The notes beneath the pieces are model-generated. The model had not been told where the DNA came from. It saw only the letters and a program-made list of their open reading frames with translations, and did not search any database. Made by a program: the position numbers and the translations under genes. A stretch of DNA of 64,000 nucleotides from CAWACP01 sp963780655 (GTDB lineage Bacteria; Acidobacteriota; Terriglobia; Bryobacterales; Bryobacteraceae): the NCBI GenBank assembly GCA_963780655.1, contig CAWACP010000003.1:1116001-1180000 (forward strand), in the 5' to 3' direction. The number at the start of each line of letters is the position of its first letter. Within the stretch, counting starts at the first letter, position 1. Positions 24,527-32,808 of the stretch are shown here, piece after piece.

Positions 24527-25882
24527 TTACCTGGCTTCAATGATATAGGTGGGCGCAAGCCCGGCCAGCGTGGAGAACCCGCCCTTCGATTCGGTCAGCC
24601 AACTCGAGCAGCCCTGCACTTTCCCAAGGAACGAGTGCGGGTGCACATCGACGCGCATCTCGCGCATCTGCATCTCGCCGTGCTGGTAGATCGGGAACAT
24701 GGACAGTACAGGCTCAACCATCTCCTGCACTACCCATGGACTGCGCATCGCCAGCTTGAGGGCCTTCTCCCATGCCGGACCGTCCACTTCGGCGCCGTGC
24801 ACCGAGCTCTGGTCGGTGGAGTCGTCGTTCGGGCGCAACACCAGACGCTCGCGATTTTTCAGAATGAACTCGGGCAGATCGACGCTCTCGTCCTGCCAGG
24901 TTGTCTTCGTCGCCGTGACCATGCGGGTCCACGGCACGAAGTCGCGGACCGCTTTCTTCTCCGCTTGCGGGAAGCCGGCCGTAACCGTCTCGTCGGTGAG
25001 GAGATCGAAGATGGCCTTCTTCTGCGCCATCTCCGAACGGAAGTTGTTCACGACGCAAACGTTGTGATCGCGATACGCCCGCAGCAGGGGATGCGAAAGA
25101 TCGAAGCGCACCAGGAACTCCTGCACTCGCATGCGCCGGTAGACAAGGTCGATGCGGTAATCGCCGCTCTTCAGAACGCTGTTGCGGTATTCCAGCTGGT
25201 CCGGCGTAACCACCTCAGCCGAATAGCCTTCCCGGCGGAAGCACTCGGCGATCAGCCGGCTCTCGTTCGATTCCGCTGTCTGGAATTGCTGCCGGAATTC
25301 GAGGATGGCGATGTTTGGCTTGCGGCCGCGGCCGCCCCACTCTTTCCACGCTTTCAGGACAGCGGCGAGGAAAGCCCGCGTCCCGGAGAGTTTCTCGAGC
25401 GAGTACTTCTTCCGGAATTCCTTCACCGGTGGCGCGTCGTAGAAGATCTCCGAAAGCGCTTCCGCGTACACGACGCCCGTAGGAGCTTCCGAGTTGTACT
25501 GAACGAAGCGAACCGTCCCATTGTGGAGGTGCGTATCCATGAGCGAAGTGACGGAGAGGAACGGATATCCGGGGTCTACCGAGGCGAGCATCTTCTCGGC
25601 CGGTAGTAGTTCGATTCGCGACAGCAGCGTCGGATTGCTGAGTGCGGCCTTCTCCACGCGGTCGATTGCGCTGACAAGGCTGTCCGCGGCCTTAGAGAGA
25701 TTCTGGTACTGGCGGCGGGTTATGAAATGAGGGCGCAGAACTGGGGAGATGGGCCGGGCGCCGACGTACAGGTTCCGCTCTTTCATGCGCTCCTGCAGTC
25801 CGCGGGCCCACGCCAGATCGTTGTACGGTTCGCTCTCGAGGATTTTGTGGTACCGGGCTACGGCTTCGCCCAACTGCGTCAT
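24527..25882 (-). CDS. Circularly permuted ATP-grasp/glutathionylspermidine-synthase-like protein
   Basis: A 451-residue soluble protein; the ATG at 25882 is the chosen start. Features include 'PNIAILEFRQQFQTAESNESRLIAECFRREG' (a Rossmann-like N-lobe), 'IDLVYRRMRVQEFL', and 'RERLVLRPNDDSTDQSSVHG', which aligns with the LKPxDDxGGKGxxxG nucleotide loop of permuted ATP-grasp proteins, followed by 'SPWVVQEMVEP'. The glycines normally found after the Asp-Asp are replaced here (DDSTDQSS), so activity is uncertain. ATP-grasp enzymes join a carboxylate to an amine or thiol. The substrate is unknown. GATACT at 25908-25913 (minus strand) is a possible -10 box, 25 nt upstream. Confidence 0.72.
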   Translation of the reverse strand: MTQLGEAVARYHKILESEPYNDLAWARGLQERMKERNLYVGARPISPVLRPHFITRRQYQNLSKAADSLVSAIDRVEKAALSNPTLLSRIELLPAEKMLASVDPGYPFLSVTSLMDTHLHNGTVRFVQYNSEAPTGVVYAEALSEIFYDAPPVKEFRKKYSLEKLSGTRAFLAAVLKAWKEWGGRGRKPNIAILEFRQQFQTAESNESRLIAECFRREGYSAEVVTPDQLEYRNSVLKSGDYRIDLVYRRMRVQEFLVRFDLSHPLLRAYRDHNVCVVNNFRSEMAQKKAIFDLLTDETVTAGFPQAEKKAVRDFVPWTRMVTATKTTWQDESVDLPEFILKNRERLVLRPNDDSTDQSSVHGAEVDGPAWEKALKLAMRSPWVVQEMVEPVLSMFPIYQHGEMQMREMRVDVHPHSFLGKVQGCSSWLTESKGGFSTLAGLAPTYIIEAR

Positions 25883-25929
25883 ATTTTCGAAGATCTTTCT
25901 GGTCCTAGTATCGCACGCACCTAACACAA

Positions 25930-26163
25930 AAGTGAAGCGAACACACCGGCTTTCCTGCCGTAAGTGGTTGAAAAACAAGATATTGTTGCGTCGATTGGGA
26001 CTGGCGCTGACAGGCGCCGTTTGGCCGAAGAAGTGCTGTAAAGAGCGTGTATCACCTCCGGAACGAGGTGTTATGACAGTACGTCTAACGAACCAGAGAG
26101 AAGCAGACACCTTCTCCTCCTCTGGTTGGCGCGGACCCTGAATGCAGGTGCCGCGCCTTTTTT
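25930..26163 (+). ncRNA. Candidate structured RNA (or small mRNA) ending in a terminator
   Basis: The gap between two minus-strand genes holds a chain of stems on the plus strand: CGGC/GCCG near 25948-25960; GGCGC (26003-26007) with GCGCC (26014-26018); CACCTC (26053-26058) with GAGGTG (26065-26070); AACCAGAG (26091-26098) with CTCTGGTT (26120-26127); and a terminator. GAGGTG also looks like a ribosome site 2 nt before an ATG at 26073 that opens a 22-codon ORF ending in the terminator stem, so the site would be hidden in the third stem. A 25-codon GTG ORF (25964-26041) precedes it. No plus-strand gene follows. The 5' end and the identity are unknown. Confidence 0.5.
26128..26163 (+). terminator. 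Rho-independent terminator
   Basis: GGCGCGG (26128-26134) pairs with CCGCGCC (26151-26157) with an inner CCTG/CAGG stem and AATG loop, followed by six T. It ends a plus-strand transcript. Confidence 0.8.
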
Positions 26164-26174
26164 GGCCCGCGCTG

Positions 26175-27491
26175 TTACAGGCCCATGCGGTCCAGTTTGC
26201 GGTAAAGTGTCTTGCGCTCGATTCCCAGAATGCGGGCCGCACGGCTCTTGTTGCCTCCGGTAGCAGCCAGCACCTTTCGGATCTGGTCGGTTTCCGTATC
26301 GGCCAGTGTCTCGCTCGAGGTATCGCGGGGCTCGGTCAAATCGATGGACTCCCGAACCGCGGCCTCATCGATGCGGCCCTGCGGCGCGAGAATGCAGAGG
26401 CGTTCCATCATGTGCTGGAGCTGGCGCACGTTTCCAGGCCAGGAATAATCTTCCATGGCCTTCAGACCGGGCAGCGTGAGCCGCGCGGACTGCCCGTAGC
26501 GTTCGTTATAGCGGCGCAGGAAGTAATGGGCGAGCAGGGCCACGTCGCCCCGGCGCTCCCGAAGCGGCGGAACGCGGACGCGCACGACGTTGAGCCGGAA
26601 CCAGAGGTCCTCACGGAATCCGCCCTCATCCACCAGGTGCTGCAGGTCCTGGTTGGTGGCCGCCACCACGCGGACGTCCACCTTTTTGCCGCGCGCGGCG
26701 CCCAGCGGCCGCACCTCTTTCTCCTGCAGGAACCGAAGCAGCTTGAGCTGGAAGTTCAGCTCGATGTCGCCCACCTCGTCGAGGAATACCGTGCCGTTGT
26801 TGGCGGCCTCGAAGACGCCCATGCGGTCGCGATCGGAGCCGGTGTAGGCGCCGCGCATTGCGCCGAACAGCTCGCTCTCGAGCAGGCCCGGAGCGATGGA
26901 GGCGCAGTCGACGGGCACGAATGGCTGGCCAGCGCGGCGGCTGTTGTCGTGCACCATCCGGGCGATCATTTCCTTACCCGTTCCGGTCTCGCCTTCGATG
27001 AGCACAGTGGCATCGGTCGGCGCCACGCGCGAGATGGTTTTGTAGATTTCGACCATGCCCTCGGATGAACCGACCATCTGGCTCACGGGAAGGTCGTCGA
27101 TGTCCGACTCCTCCTCGCCCTGCTGATCGGAGATGGTGGCTTCGGCGCGCTTCACCGTGTCGAGCATGCGATCGAGCTCGAACGGCTTGGCGATGTAATC
27201 GAAGGCTCCGCCCTCAGTTGCGGCCATCACGGTTTCCATCGTGCCGCGCGCGGTCATCAGGATGACGGCGCAGTTGGGATTGGTGCGGCGGGCGGTGTGC
27301 AGCACATCAATTCCGGTGCGTTCGTCGAGATAAATATCGGAAATGACGATCGGATACTCGGAGGCGCCCAGACGATCGATGGCTTCACGGGTGGAGGAGA
27401 CCGCGTCCACGGAGTAACCTTCCAGCTCCAGGAACGTGACGATGGTATTGCGGACGGACGGATCGTCCTCTACAACAAGCAGGCGTTGCAC
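26175..27491 (-). CDS. NtrC-type sigma-54-dependent response regulator
   Basis: A 438-residue protein from GTG 27491. The receiver domain has Asp52 ('ISDIYLDE') and Lys102; the AAA+ domain has Walker A GETGTGKE (167-174) and 'FLDEVGDI'; the Fis-type helix-turn-helix is 'GGNKSRAARILGIERKTLYRKLDRM'. It should activate sigma-54 promoters when phosphorylated. The L1 loop that normally reads GAFTGA is GAYTGS (214-219), a deviation at the sigma-54 contact. No histidine kinase is adjacent, so it is an orphan. The gene ends 11 bp after the plus-strand terminator. Confidence 0.93.
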   Translation of the reverse strand: MQRLLVVEDDPSVRNTIVTFLELEGYSVDAVSSTREAIDRLGASEYPIVISDIYLDERTGIDVLHTARRTNPNCAVILMTARGTMETVMAATEGGAFDYIAKPFELDRMLDTVKRAEATISDQQGEEESDIDDLPVSQMVGSSEGMVEIYKTISRVAPTDATVLIEGETGTGKEMIARMVHDNSRRAGQPFVPVDCASIAPGLLESELFGAMRGAYTGSDRDRMGVFEAANNGTVFLDEVGDIELNFQLKLLRFLQEKEVRPLGAARGKKVDVRVVAATNQDLQHLVDEGGFREDLWFRLNVVRVRVPPLRERRGDVALLAHYFLRRYNERYGQSARLTLPGLKAMEDYSWPGNVRQLQHMMERLCILAPQGRIDEAAVRESIDLTEPRDTSSETLADTETDQIRKVLAATGGNKSRAARILGIERKTLYRKLDRMGL

Positions 27492-27630
27492 GGTTACGTT
27501 TCTATATTAGCGAGTTGTCAGGAGTAAATGCCGGAAGTTCGGGACGAATTTCAGTTGACCTACGGGCGTCTGGGTCCAAAGCCCTGTAGCGCAAACGGCC
27601 GAATCGTGGCGCACGCTTTGGAGACGGTGT

Positions 27631-27757
27631 TGAAAAAGTGACCGCGCAGGCCAAAGGCCAGGCCAAAGGCCTACTCCACTGTTGCCGTAAACTGTTGATG
27701 CACGGTGGTGGAGCAGGCGTTTTCGCCTGCTTGTCCAGCCGTTGACTTACTTTTTCA
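27631..27757 (+). repeat. Repeat family A, copy 2 (complete, with terminal inverted repeats)
   Basis: This 127-bp unit is bounded by TGAAAAAGT (27631-27639) and its reverse complement ACTTTTTCA (27749-27757). Inside are GGCCAAAGGCC palindromes, TACTCCACTGTTG, and GGAGCAGGCGTTTTCGCCTGC. It looks like a miniature, non-autonomous element. The rest of the 27492-27893 gap shows nothing recognisable. Confidence 0.8.
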
Positions 27758-27893
27758 GCGCCGTCTTTGGAGCGTGCTGGTGCGAGCTCCAGCCAGCGCT
27801 GCCCGTACCGCGTGCTGCGACCCACTGCGGCACGCCGTGCGGGAGGACGGGGCCGCAGAGCCCTCCGACCCGATCGGCGCGCGCGCCGCAGGG

Positions 27894-29111
27894 TCAACTC
27901 AGCATCACCGCGCCGAGCACGATGGTCAATACCGTGAGCGGCGCGCCCACCAGGAAATACTCTCGAAATCTCACGGCGATTCCCTCCTGACGCGCTCTCT
28001 CCACCACGATCAGATTCGCCACCGAACCGGTAATGGTGAAATTACCGGCCAGAGTGGAAGCCATTGCCAGGACCAGCCATCCGCGGTGCGGGTCGTGGAA
28101 ATGCGCCACGAACGGCCGCAGTATCAGGACCGCGGGCACGTTGCTGACGATGTTCGACAGCGCCGCAGTCAGCGCGCTGAACACGGCAACCTGCTCCATG
28201 TGCATACCCTCGGCGGCCGCGAGCAGGTCGCTCAGCCATGGGGTCTTCTCGATGCCCGCGACCACCACGAACAAACCTGCGAACATTACCAGCAGCGAAA
28301 AATCGATTTGCCGGTAGAACTTCTCCGGCTTGACGCGGCGCGTGATCAGCAGGAACGCGCCTGCCAGAAGCGCGACTTTGGGGGCCGGTTGGCCAAGGAA
28401 GAAGAACAGTATCATCACCGAGGACGCCAGCACCGATTTCCATAGCAATGGCCGGCTCACTCGCACGGGTTCGGCGACTGCGTCCAGCCGCCCGCCACGC
28501 GTGAACTCCCGGCGGTTGCACAACCACAGGACGACGATCGCGGCCGCCAGTCCCGCTGCCGCCACCGGCGAGAGAGCGGCCGCGAACGCCCGGTAGGATA
28601 TCCGCGACATGGTTCCGATCAGCATATTCTGTGGATTCCCGGTAATGGTTGCGGTGCTGCCGATGTTCGCGGCCATCGCTACGGCCAGCAGGTAGGGCAC
28701 GGGGTTGCGCTTCAGCCGCAGCGTTACATCGCACACCAGCGGCGTGAGCACCAGGCACACCGTGTCGTTCACGAATAACGCTGAGAAGACACCGCTCACC
28801 GCAACCACGGCGCACAGGAGGGAAAACGGTGTCTTCACGCGGCGTACCACCTGCGCGCTCACCAGACGGAAGAAGCCGGACAGGCGCAGGTTCGCCACCA
28901 CGATCATCATCCCGAACAGCAACACGATGGTATCGAGGTCGATGGCGGCGTAGGCTTGTTGCGGCGTAAGCACGCCCGCGCCCACCATGAGGCCGCCGCC
29001 AATGACAGCGGCGCCCGTACGATCGATCCGCAGCCCTGGAAATTTTCCGACAGCCATCACGGCATACGTCAGGATGAAGATGACGGTTGCCGCCGCCGTG
29101 CGCAGATCCAT
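27894..29111 (-). CDS. ArsB/NhaD superfamily (SLC13-like) anion transporter
   Basis: A 405-residue protein with about 11 helices. The two repeated family motifs are clear: 'VFSALFVNDTVCLVLTPLVCDV' with 'AMAANIGSTATITGNPQNMLIG', and 'SNIVSNVPAVLILRPFV' with 'STLAGNFTITGSVANLIVVE'. This is the ion-transporter fold of ArsB, NhaD, CitM and YbiR. The substrate (arsenite, dicarboxylate, sodium or other) cannot be chosen from sequence, and no arsenic genes are adjacent. The start is ATG 29111. It reads away from the EthD gene with a 42-bp spacer on the same strand and may be cotranscribed with it. Confidence 0.88.
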   Translation of the reverse strand: MDLRTAAATVIFILTYAVMAVGKFPGLRIDRTGAAVIGGGLMVGAGVLTPQQAYAAIDLDTIVLLFGMMIVVANLRLSGFFRLVSAQVVRRVKTPFSLLCAVVAVSGVFSALFVNDTVCLVLTPLVCDVTLRLKRNPVPYLLAVAMAANIGSTATITGNPQNMLIGTMSRISYRAFAAALSPVAAAGLAAAIVVLWLCNRREFTRGGRLDAVAEPVRVSRPLLWKSVLASSVMILFFFLGQPAPKVALLAGAFLLITRRVKPEKFYRQIDFSLLVMFAGLFVVVAGIEKTPWLSDLLAAAEGMHMEQVAVFSALTAALSNIVSNVPAVLILRPFVAHFHDPHRGWLVLAMASTLAGNFTITGSVANLIVVERARQEGIAVRFREYFLVGAPLTVLTIVLGAVMLS

Positions 29112-29153
29112 GCACTATCGAGCGTAGCGGATGGACAGAGCCCGCGGATCAGA

Positions 29154-29480
29154 CTACCAGTAGAGGAACGATTCTTCGTCGCACACCAGCAGGATCGGCG
29201 GCCCGCCAGTGGAGATTTTCGTGGCGTGCGCCACAACCTCTTTGCCGCCTTCCGATTCCAGGCACTTGTTCAGGTCCTCCATGTTGGAGAAGTGAACCTC
29301 GGCGATCCGGTATGCCGTCACTTTGCCCTGCGGCGATCCGAGCACTTTACTGGCAACGAAACGAGTCATGCCTTTCAGCTTCTGCTCGGCCAGGGGCTTG
29401 TGATTCTGCTGGTATTCCTTTTCGAACACCGCAGGGTCGGCAGGCTGCGGGTAGATTACGACGATTTTGAAATCGCTCAT
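29154..29480 (-). CDS. EthD family (dimeric alpha-beta barrel) protein
   Basis: A 108-residue protein. 'FKIVVIYPQPADPAVFEKEYQQNHKPLAEQKLKGMTRF' is the typical EthD/ferredoxin-like opening with the conserved His in 'NHKPLAEQ', and 'YRIAEVHFSNMEDLNKCLESEGGKEVVAHATKI' is the second half. EthD proteins are small dimeric barrels linked to ether or aromatic degradation, often with unknown chemistry. It is complete. Confidence 0.88.
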   Translation of the reverse strand: MSDFKIVVIYPQPADPAVFEKEYQQNHKPLAEQKLKGMTRFVASKVLGSPQGKVTAYRIAEVHFSNMEDLNKCLESEGGKEVVAHATKISTGGPPILLVCDEESFLYW

Positions 29481-29722
29481 GGTGGCGCACTGTGTGCGCT
29501 CATCATATTATCAACGGCGGCGCTCCGGCGCATCCTCAAGTTGTTCCAGGCAACCCGTACTATCGGGAATCCTGGCTGGAGGTTTCACATGACATGGTGC
29601 GGACATTATGTAACCGTTTCCCGCGCATGTACCTGAACCAAAAGGGCCTCGCGAGCGTCTCACTGCCGAACCGGGCCAGCGTGCCGGACCTGTCCTGAAA
29701 CGAAGTACCGGTTCGAAAGTCC
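29481..29722. other. Intergenic stretch without recognisable features
   Basis: Between the divergent EthD and PEP-CTERM genes, no repeat, RNA or convincing gene was found before the promoter at 29723. A 68-codon plus-strand ORF here has no recognisable composition or ribosome site. Confidence 0.5.
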
Positions 29723-29751
29723 TTGACTGACTATGACTCTGAACCTATAGT
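29723..29751 (+). promoter_or_regulatory. Near-consensus sigma-70 promoter of the PEP-CTERM gene
   Basis: TTGACT (29723-29728), a 17-bp spacer and TATAGT (29746-29751) make the best housekeeping promoter in the window. Transcription would start near 29758, giving a leader of about 83 nt. Confidence 0.8.
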
Positions 29752-29840
29752 TGATACTGGTTGTACTCAGCAGCAGTCGAGCTGACTGAGACATAGATAA
29801 CAGAACAGATAGTGCCGGTTGTCCGGAGGAGATGGAGTTT

Positions 29841-30467
29841 ATGAAAAGAGCTCTGCTGGCGTTCATAACGCTGGGGTTCTTGTCGTCAGTCGCGTACGCG
29901 GGGGGCTGCACTGGCAGCTTGGCGTCGTTGTCCGCGCTTGGGTCGGCGGGTTGCATAGTCACCACTGGGTTGTCGACAGTGGTGGACTTCAGTAACTTTC
30001 AGTTGTTGACGCCGTCCCTTACCAATTCCGGAATTACGCTCAGCGCGGTTTCAGGCCCGGATTACGCCGGTTTCACCGTGAATACCAGCGGCGTGACCAC
30101 TTCGCCGGTCGTTCTGACGTACAACGTCACTGTGCTCAGGGGCAATCTCGATCAGGCCGTCTTCGATGTATCCGGCTCGGGCGAGACGCTTGAGGAGGAT
30201 CTCCTCCAGGCCGCCGGAATTGTGCCGGTCAGCGGTGGGCCGATTGTCGCCAGTGGCGTCGATACGGTGCCCGGATCCATTCAGACCATCAGCTTCAGCC
30301 CCTCAATGCAGAGCTTTACCGTCAGGGATACGCTCACGTTCTCTAACGGTTCAGATTCCGGGTTCGGCAACGGATTCACCGCTCCGGAACCGGCGACTTT
30401 CGGGCTCGCGGGTCTCGCTTTGACGGCTATCGGCCTGCTGCGTCGCCGTCTGTCTCTGAGCAAGTAA
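29841..30467 (+). CDS. PEP-CTERM sorting domain protein
   Basis: A 208-residue secreted protein. The N-terminal signal peptide is 'MKRALLAFITLGFLSSVAYA'. The middle is Ser/Thr/Gly-rich beta structure without an identified domain. The C-terminus 'APEPATFGLAGLALTAIGLLRRR' is a classic PEP-CTERM tail: P-E-P, a hydrophobic helix, then arginines, recognised by an exosortase and usually linked to exopolysaccharide. No exosortase is in the window. The ATG at 29841 is preferred over that at 29832, since GGAGGAG (29825-29831) then lies at a workable distance. Confidence 0.88.
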   Translation: MKRALLAFITLGFLSSVAYAGGCTGSLASLSALGSAGCIVTTGLSTVVDFSNFQLLTPSLTNSGITLSAVSGPDYAGFTVNTSGVTTSPVVLTYNVTVLRGNLDQAVFDVSGSGETLEEDLLQAAGIVPVSGGPIVASGVDTVPGSIQTISFSPSMQSFTVRDTLTFSNGSDSGFGNGFTAPEPATFGLAGLALTAIGLLRRRLSLSK

Positions 30468-30495
30468 TCACAAGCGGTATTCGCAGAATCGCGCT

Positions 30496-30501
30496 TAAAC
30501 T
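30496..30501 (+). promoter_or_regulatory. -10 element (TAAACT) for the transglutaminase gene
   Basis: TAAACT ends 6 nt before ATG 30508, a leaderless arrangement. Confidence 0.4.
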
Positions 30502-30507
30502 AGTGGT

Positions 30508-32628
30508 ATGCGGCTTGCGCCCGCTACCGGTCCGGCCGTAGAGCGGTTTTTTCAGTACTCGTTGCTGGGGATGCTGGCAAGCGGCTTCCTCGCGCTCGCC
30601 GCTTCGGGTTCTCTCGATCCTCTCATTGTCGTTGTCGTCATCGCCGCATTCGCCGTTCGCGCCCTGCTGGTGGCGGGAGTCTTCCGTTTCGACATTTCCG
30701 GCCGCGCGGTGATGTGGATGGCTTTGGCGAGCGTGCTCGCCGCTGTGGCCGACTACCGCTTCATCTCCCACGAGTTCACCCTGTCCACGGCCCGGCTGAT
30801 CCTGCTGCTCGCGGCTATCAAGTCGGTTACCGCTTCCACCAGCCGCGATTACGCATACCTGAGAATCATCGCCCTGCTCGAGATCCTGGCAGCGTGCGTG
30901 TTCTCCTCGAACCTCAGCTTCCTCGTGTTCCTCGCGCTGTTTCTGGTATTCGCCATCGCGGCTTTTGCCAGCGCTGAGATCCGCCGTTCCGCGGCCACGC
31001 GCGGCGTGGTGATACGCGCGTTCGAATCCGGGTTGCCGCCGCGTCTGGGTGCGCTCTGCGCAACGCTTGCGGGAGGCATCCTGGTGATGACCTGCGGTCT
31101 GTTCTTTCTTCTTCCGCGCACCGCCCGCGCGGCGCTGCAGCACCTGATGTCCGGCTCGTACCACGTCTCCGGGTTCGCCAGCGAGATCCATCTGGGCGGC
31201 ATCGGCGAAGTGGAAGAGAGAAAGACGCCGGTGATGAGCATCACCATGACGGATGGATCGAGGCCGCGCGATGACCTCAAGTGGAAAGGCGGCACTCTGG
31301 TCCGCTTCGACGGGCACACCTGGTTCAATCCCCCGCATGTATCCGAGCTGGTTCCGAGCGACCGCCGCGCATTTTTCATCCTCGCGCCCGCGGAGCTGCG
31401 CAGACGCAATGCCCGCATCATCGAGTACGAGGTACACATGAACGGCGGCGCCGGCAACGCGCTGTTCTTCGCCGGCGACCCGGAGTTTCTCTGGCTGGAT
31501 ACGCCGCAGATCCTGCGAACGGCGCCCGGCAGCTACCGCGTTCGTGAGGGATCGTCCGCCGGGCTCATTTACCAGGCCAGCAGTTTTGTGCCGGACAATG
31601 GCGCGGTTGTCGATGACGATCCAGGGCAGTTCGAGCGAACGGCCTACCTGCAACTGCCGACGCTCGATCCGCGAATTCCGGCGCTGGCCATATCCGTCGC
31701 CGACAACCAGCCGACCGAGGTACGAAAAGCCATCGCTATCCAGCTCTGGCTACGGCGCCACTATCGTTACACGCTGCAGTTGCCGCACGCGGCGCCTGCG
31801 GATCCGCTCGCCGCGTTTCTGTTCGACCAGCGCCAGGGCCACTGCGAGTATTTCGCCTCGGCCATGGCGGTGATGCTGCGCACCCTGGGCATCCCGTCGC
31901 GCGTGGCCACCGGGTTTCAGAGCGGCATTTACAATCCGGTGAGCGGCCGCCAGATCATCCGCGCGTCCGATGCGCATAGCTGGGTGGAGGCCTGGTTTCC
32001 CGACCGTGGATGGATGACCTTCGATCCCACGCCGCCGGCGCCCGCCGGGACCGAGAACTGGCTGCTGGCGCGGCTGAACATGTACGCGGACGCAGCCGAC
32101 ATCTTCTGGCAGGACTGGGTGCTCGATTACAACCTTTCGCACCAGTTGAGCATTGCCGTGCGCATTCAGGAATCGAGCCGTCGCTTCCGGATCGGCGGAG
32201 CCGACCTGTTCAGCGCGGAGCTGTGGAATGCGTGGCGAGCCCGCTGCGTGAACGCGGCGAGGCGTTACGGCGCGGCGACAATCACCGTAGTGGTCCTGGT
32301 GATGGCGTCTGCCTGGTTCGGACCGGCGCTGCTCCGGACGCTGCGGATGCGCCGGCAGCTGAGGGAAATCGGACGCGGACGCATTGTCACCGGCGATGCC
32401 ACGCTCCTGTACGATCGCCTGCTTCGCCTGCTGCACCGCCGCGGCATCGAGAAGCCCGGCTGGCTCACGCCGTTCGAGTTCGCCGCCATGGTGCGCGATC
32501 CAACTCTGGCCCCGCTGGTGGACGATGCCACCCAGGCCTATAACCGGCTCCGGTTCGGCGGCGATACCGGCGAGGCCGGTCACCTGATCGAACTGCTCCG
32601 GCAAATCGAGCACTGCCCGAGGAGTTGA
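30508..32628 (+). CDS. TgpA-like membrane transglutaminase (DUF3488/transglutaminase core/DUF4129-like tail)
   Basis: A 706-residue protein. About six helices fill residues 15-205 (DUF3488 part), followed by an extracytoplasmic region with a transglutaminase core: Cys446 ('RQGHCEYFASAMAVMLRTLGIPSRVATGF'), His490 ('ASDAHSWVEAWF') and Asp506 ('WMTFDPTP') form the catalytic triad. One more helix near 590-610 leads to a cytoplasmic tail. This is the TgpA architecture, thought to act on periplasmic proteins or peptidoglycan-linked peptides. Such genes usually sit beside a MoxR ATPase and a DUF58 protein; neither is here. Confidence 0.92.
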   Translation: MRLAPATGPAVERFFQYSLLGMLASGFLALAASGSLDPLIVVVVIAAFAVRALLVAGVFRFDISGRAVMWMALASVLAAVADYRFISHEFTLSTARLILLLAAIKSVTASTSRDYAYLRIIALLEILAACVFSSNLSFLVFLALFLVFAIAAFASAEIRRSAATRGVVIRAFESGLPPRLGALCATLAGGILVMTCGLFFLLPRTARAALQHLMSGSYHVSGFASEIHLGGIGEVEERKTPVMSITMTDGSRPRDDLKWKGGTLVRFDGHTWFNPPHVSELVPSDRRAFFILAPAELRRRNARIIEYEVHMNGGAGNALFFAGDPEFLWLDTPQILRTAPGSYRVREGSSAGLIYQASSFVPDNGAVVDDDPGQFERTAYLQLPTLDPRIPALAISVADNQPTEVRKAIAIQLWLRRHYRYTLQLPHAAPADPLAAFLFDQRQGHCEYFASAMAVMLRTLGIPSRVATGFQSGIYNPVSGRQIIRASDAHSWVEAWFPDRGWMTFDPTPPAPAGTENWLLARLNMYADAADIFWQDWVLDYNLSHQLSIAVRIQESSRRFRIGGADLFSAELWNAWRARCVNAARRYGAATITVVVLVMASAWFGPALLRTLRMRRQLREIGRGRIVTGDATLLYDRLLRLLHRRGIEKPGWLTPFEFAAMVRDPTLAPLVDDATQAYNRLRFGGDTGEAGHLIELLRQIEHCPRS

Positions 32629-32652
32629 GACCCCTTCAAACATTCGACACCG

Positions 32653-32724
32653 CCCCCTGACGGTCGCGGCTCTGTTACAAGCTTGCACGACGTTTCCGAG
32701 CCGCGACCGTCAGGGAGCGGCGCC
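32653..32724. repeat. Repeat family D, copy 1 (palindrome)
   Basis: CCCCTGACGGTCGCGGCTC is inverted as GAGCCGCGACCGTCAGGGAG around a 30-bp centre. It lies between the convergent transglutaminase and MBL genes and could form a strong terminating stem for both. Confidence 0.8.
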
Positions 32725-32808
32725 GCACAGGTCCGGATATCGCACCGCTTCAGTCCCGCCATTCGCGCGGCGTAATGGCTCGGTTACAAGCCGCGCCCGC
32801 CCCACGTC

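Noticed and set aside
29492..29698. 68-codon ORF upstream of the PEP-CTERM gene
   Set aside because: No ribosome site, no recognisable residue pattern, and the promoter lies after it.
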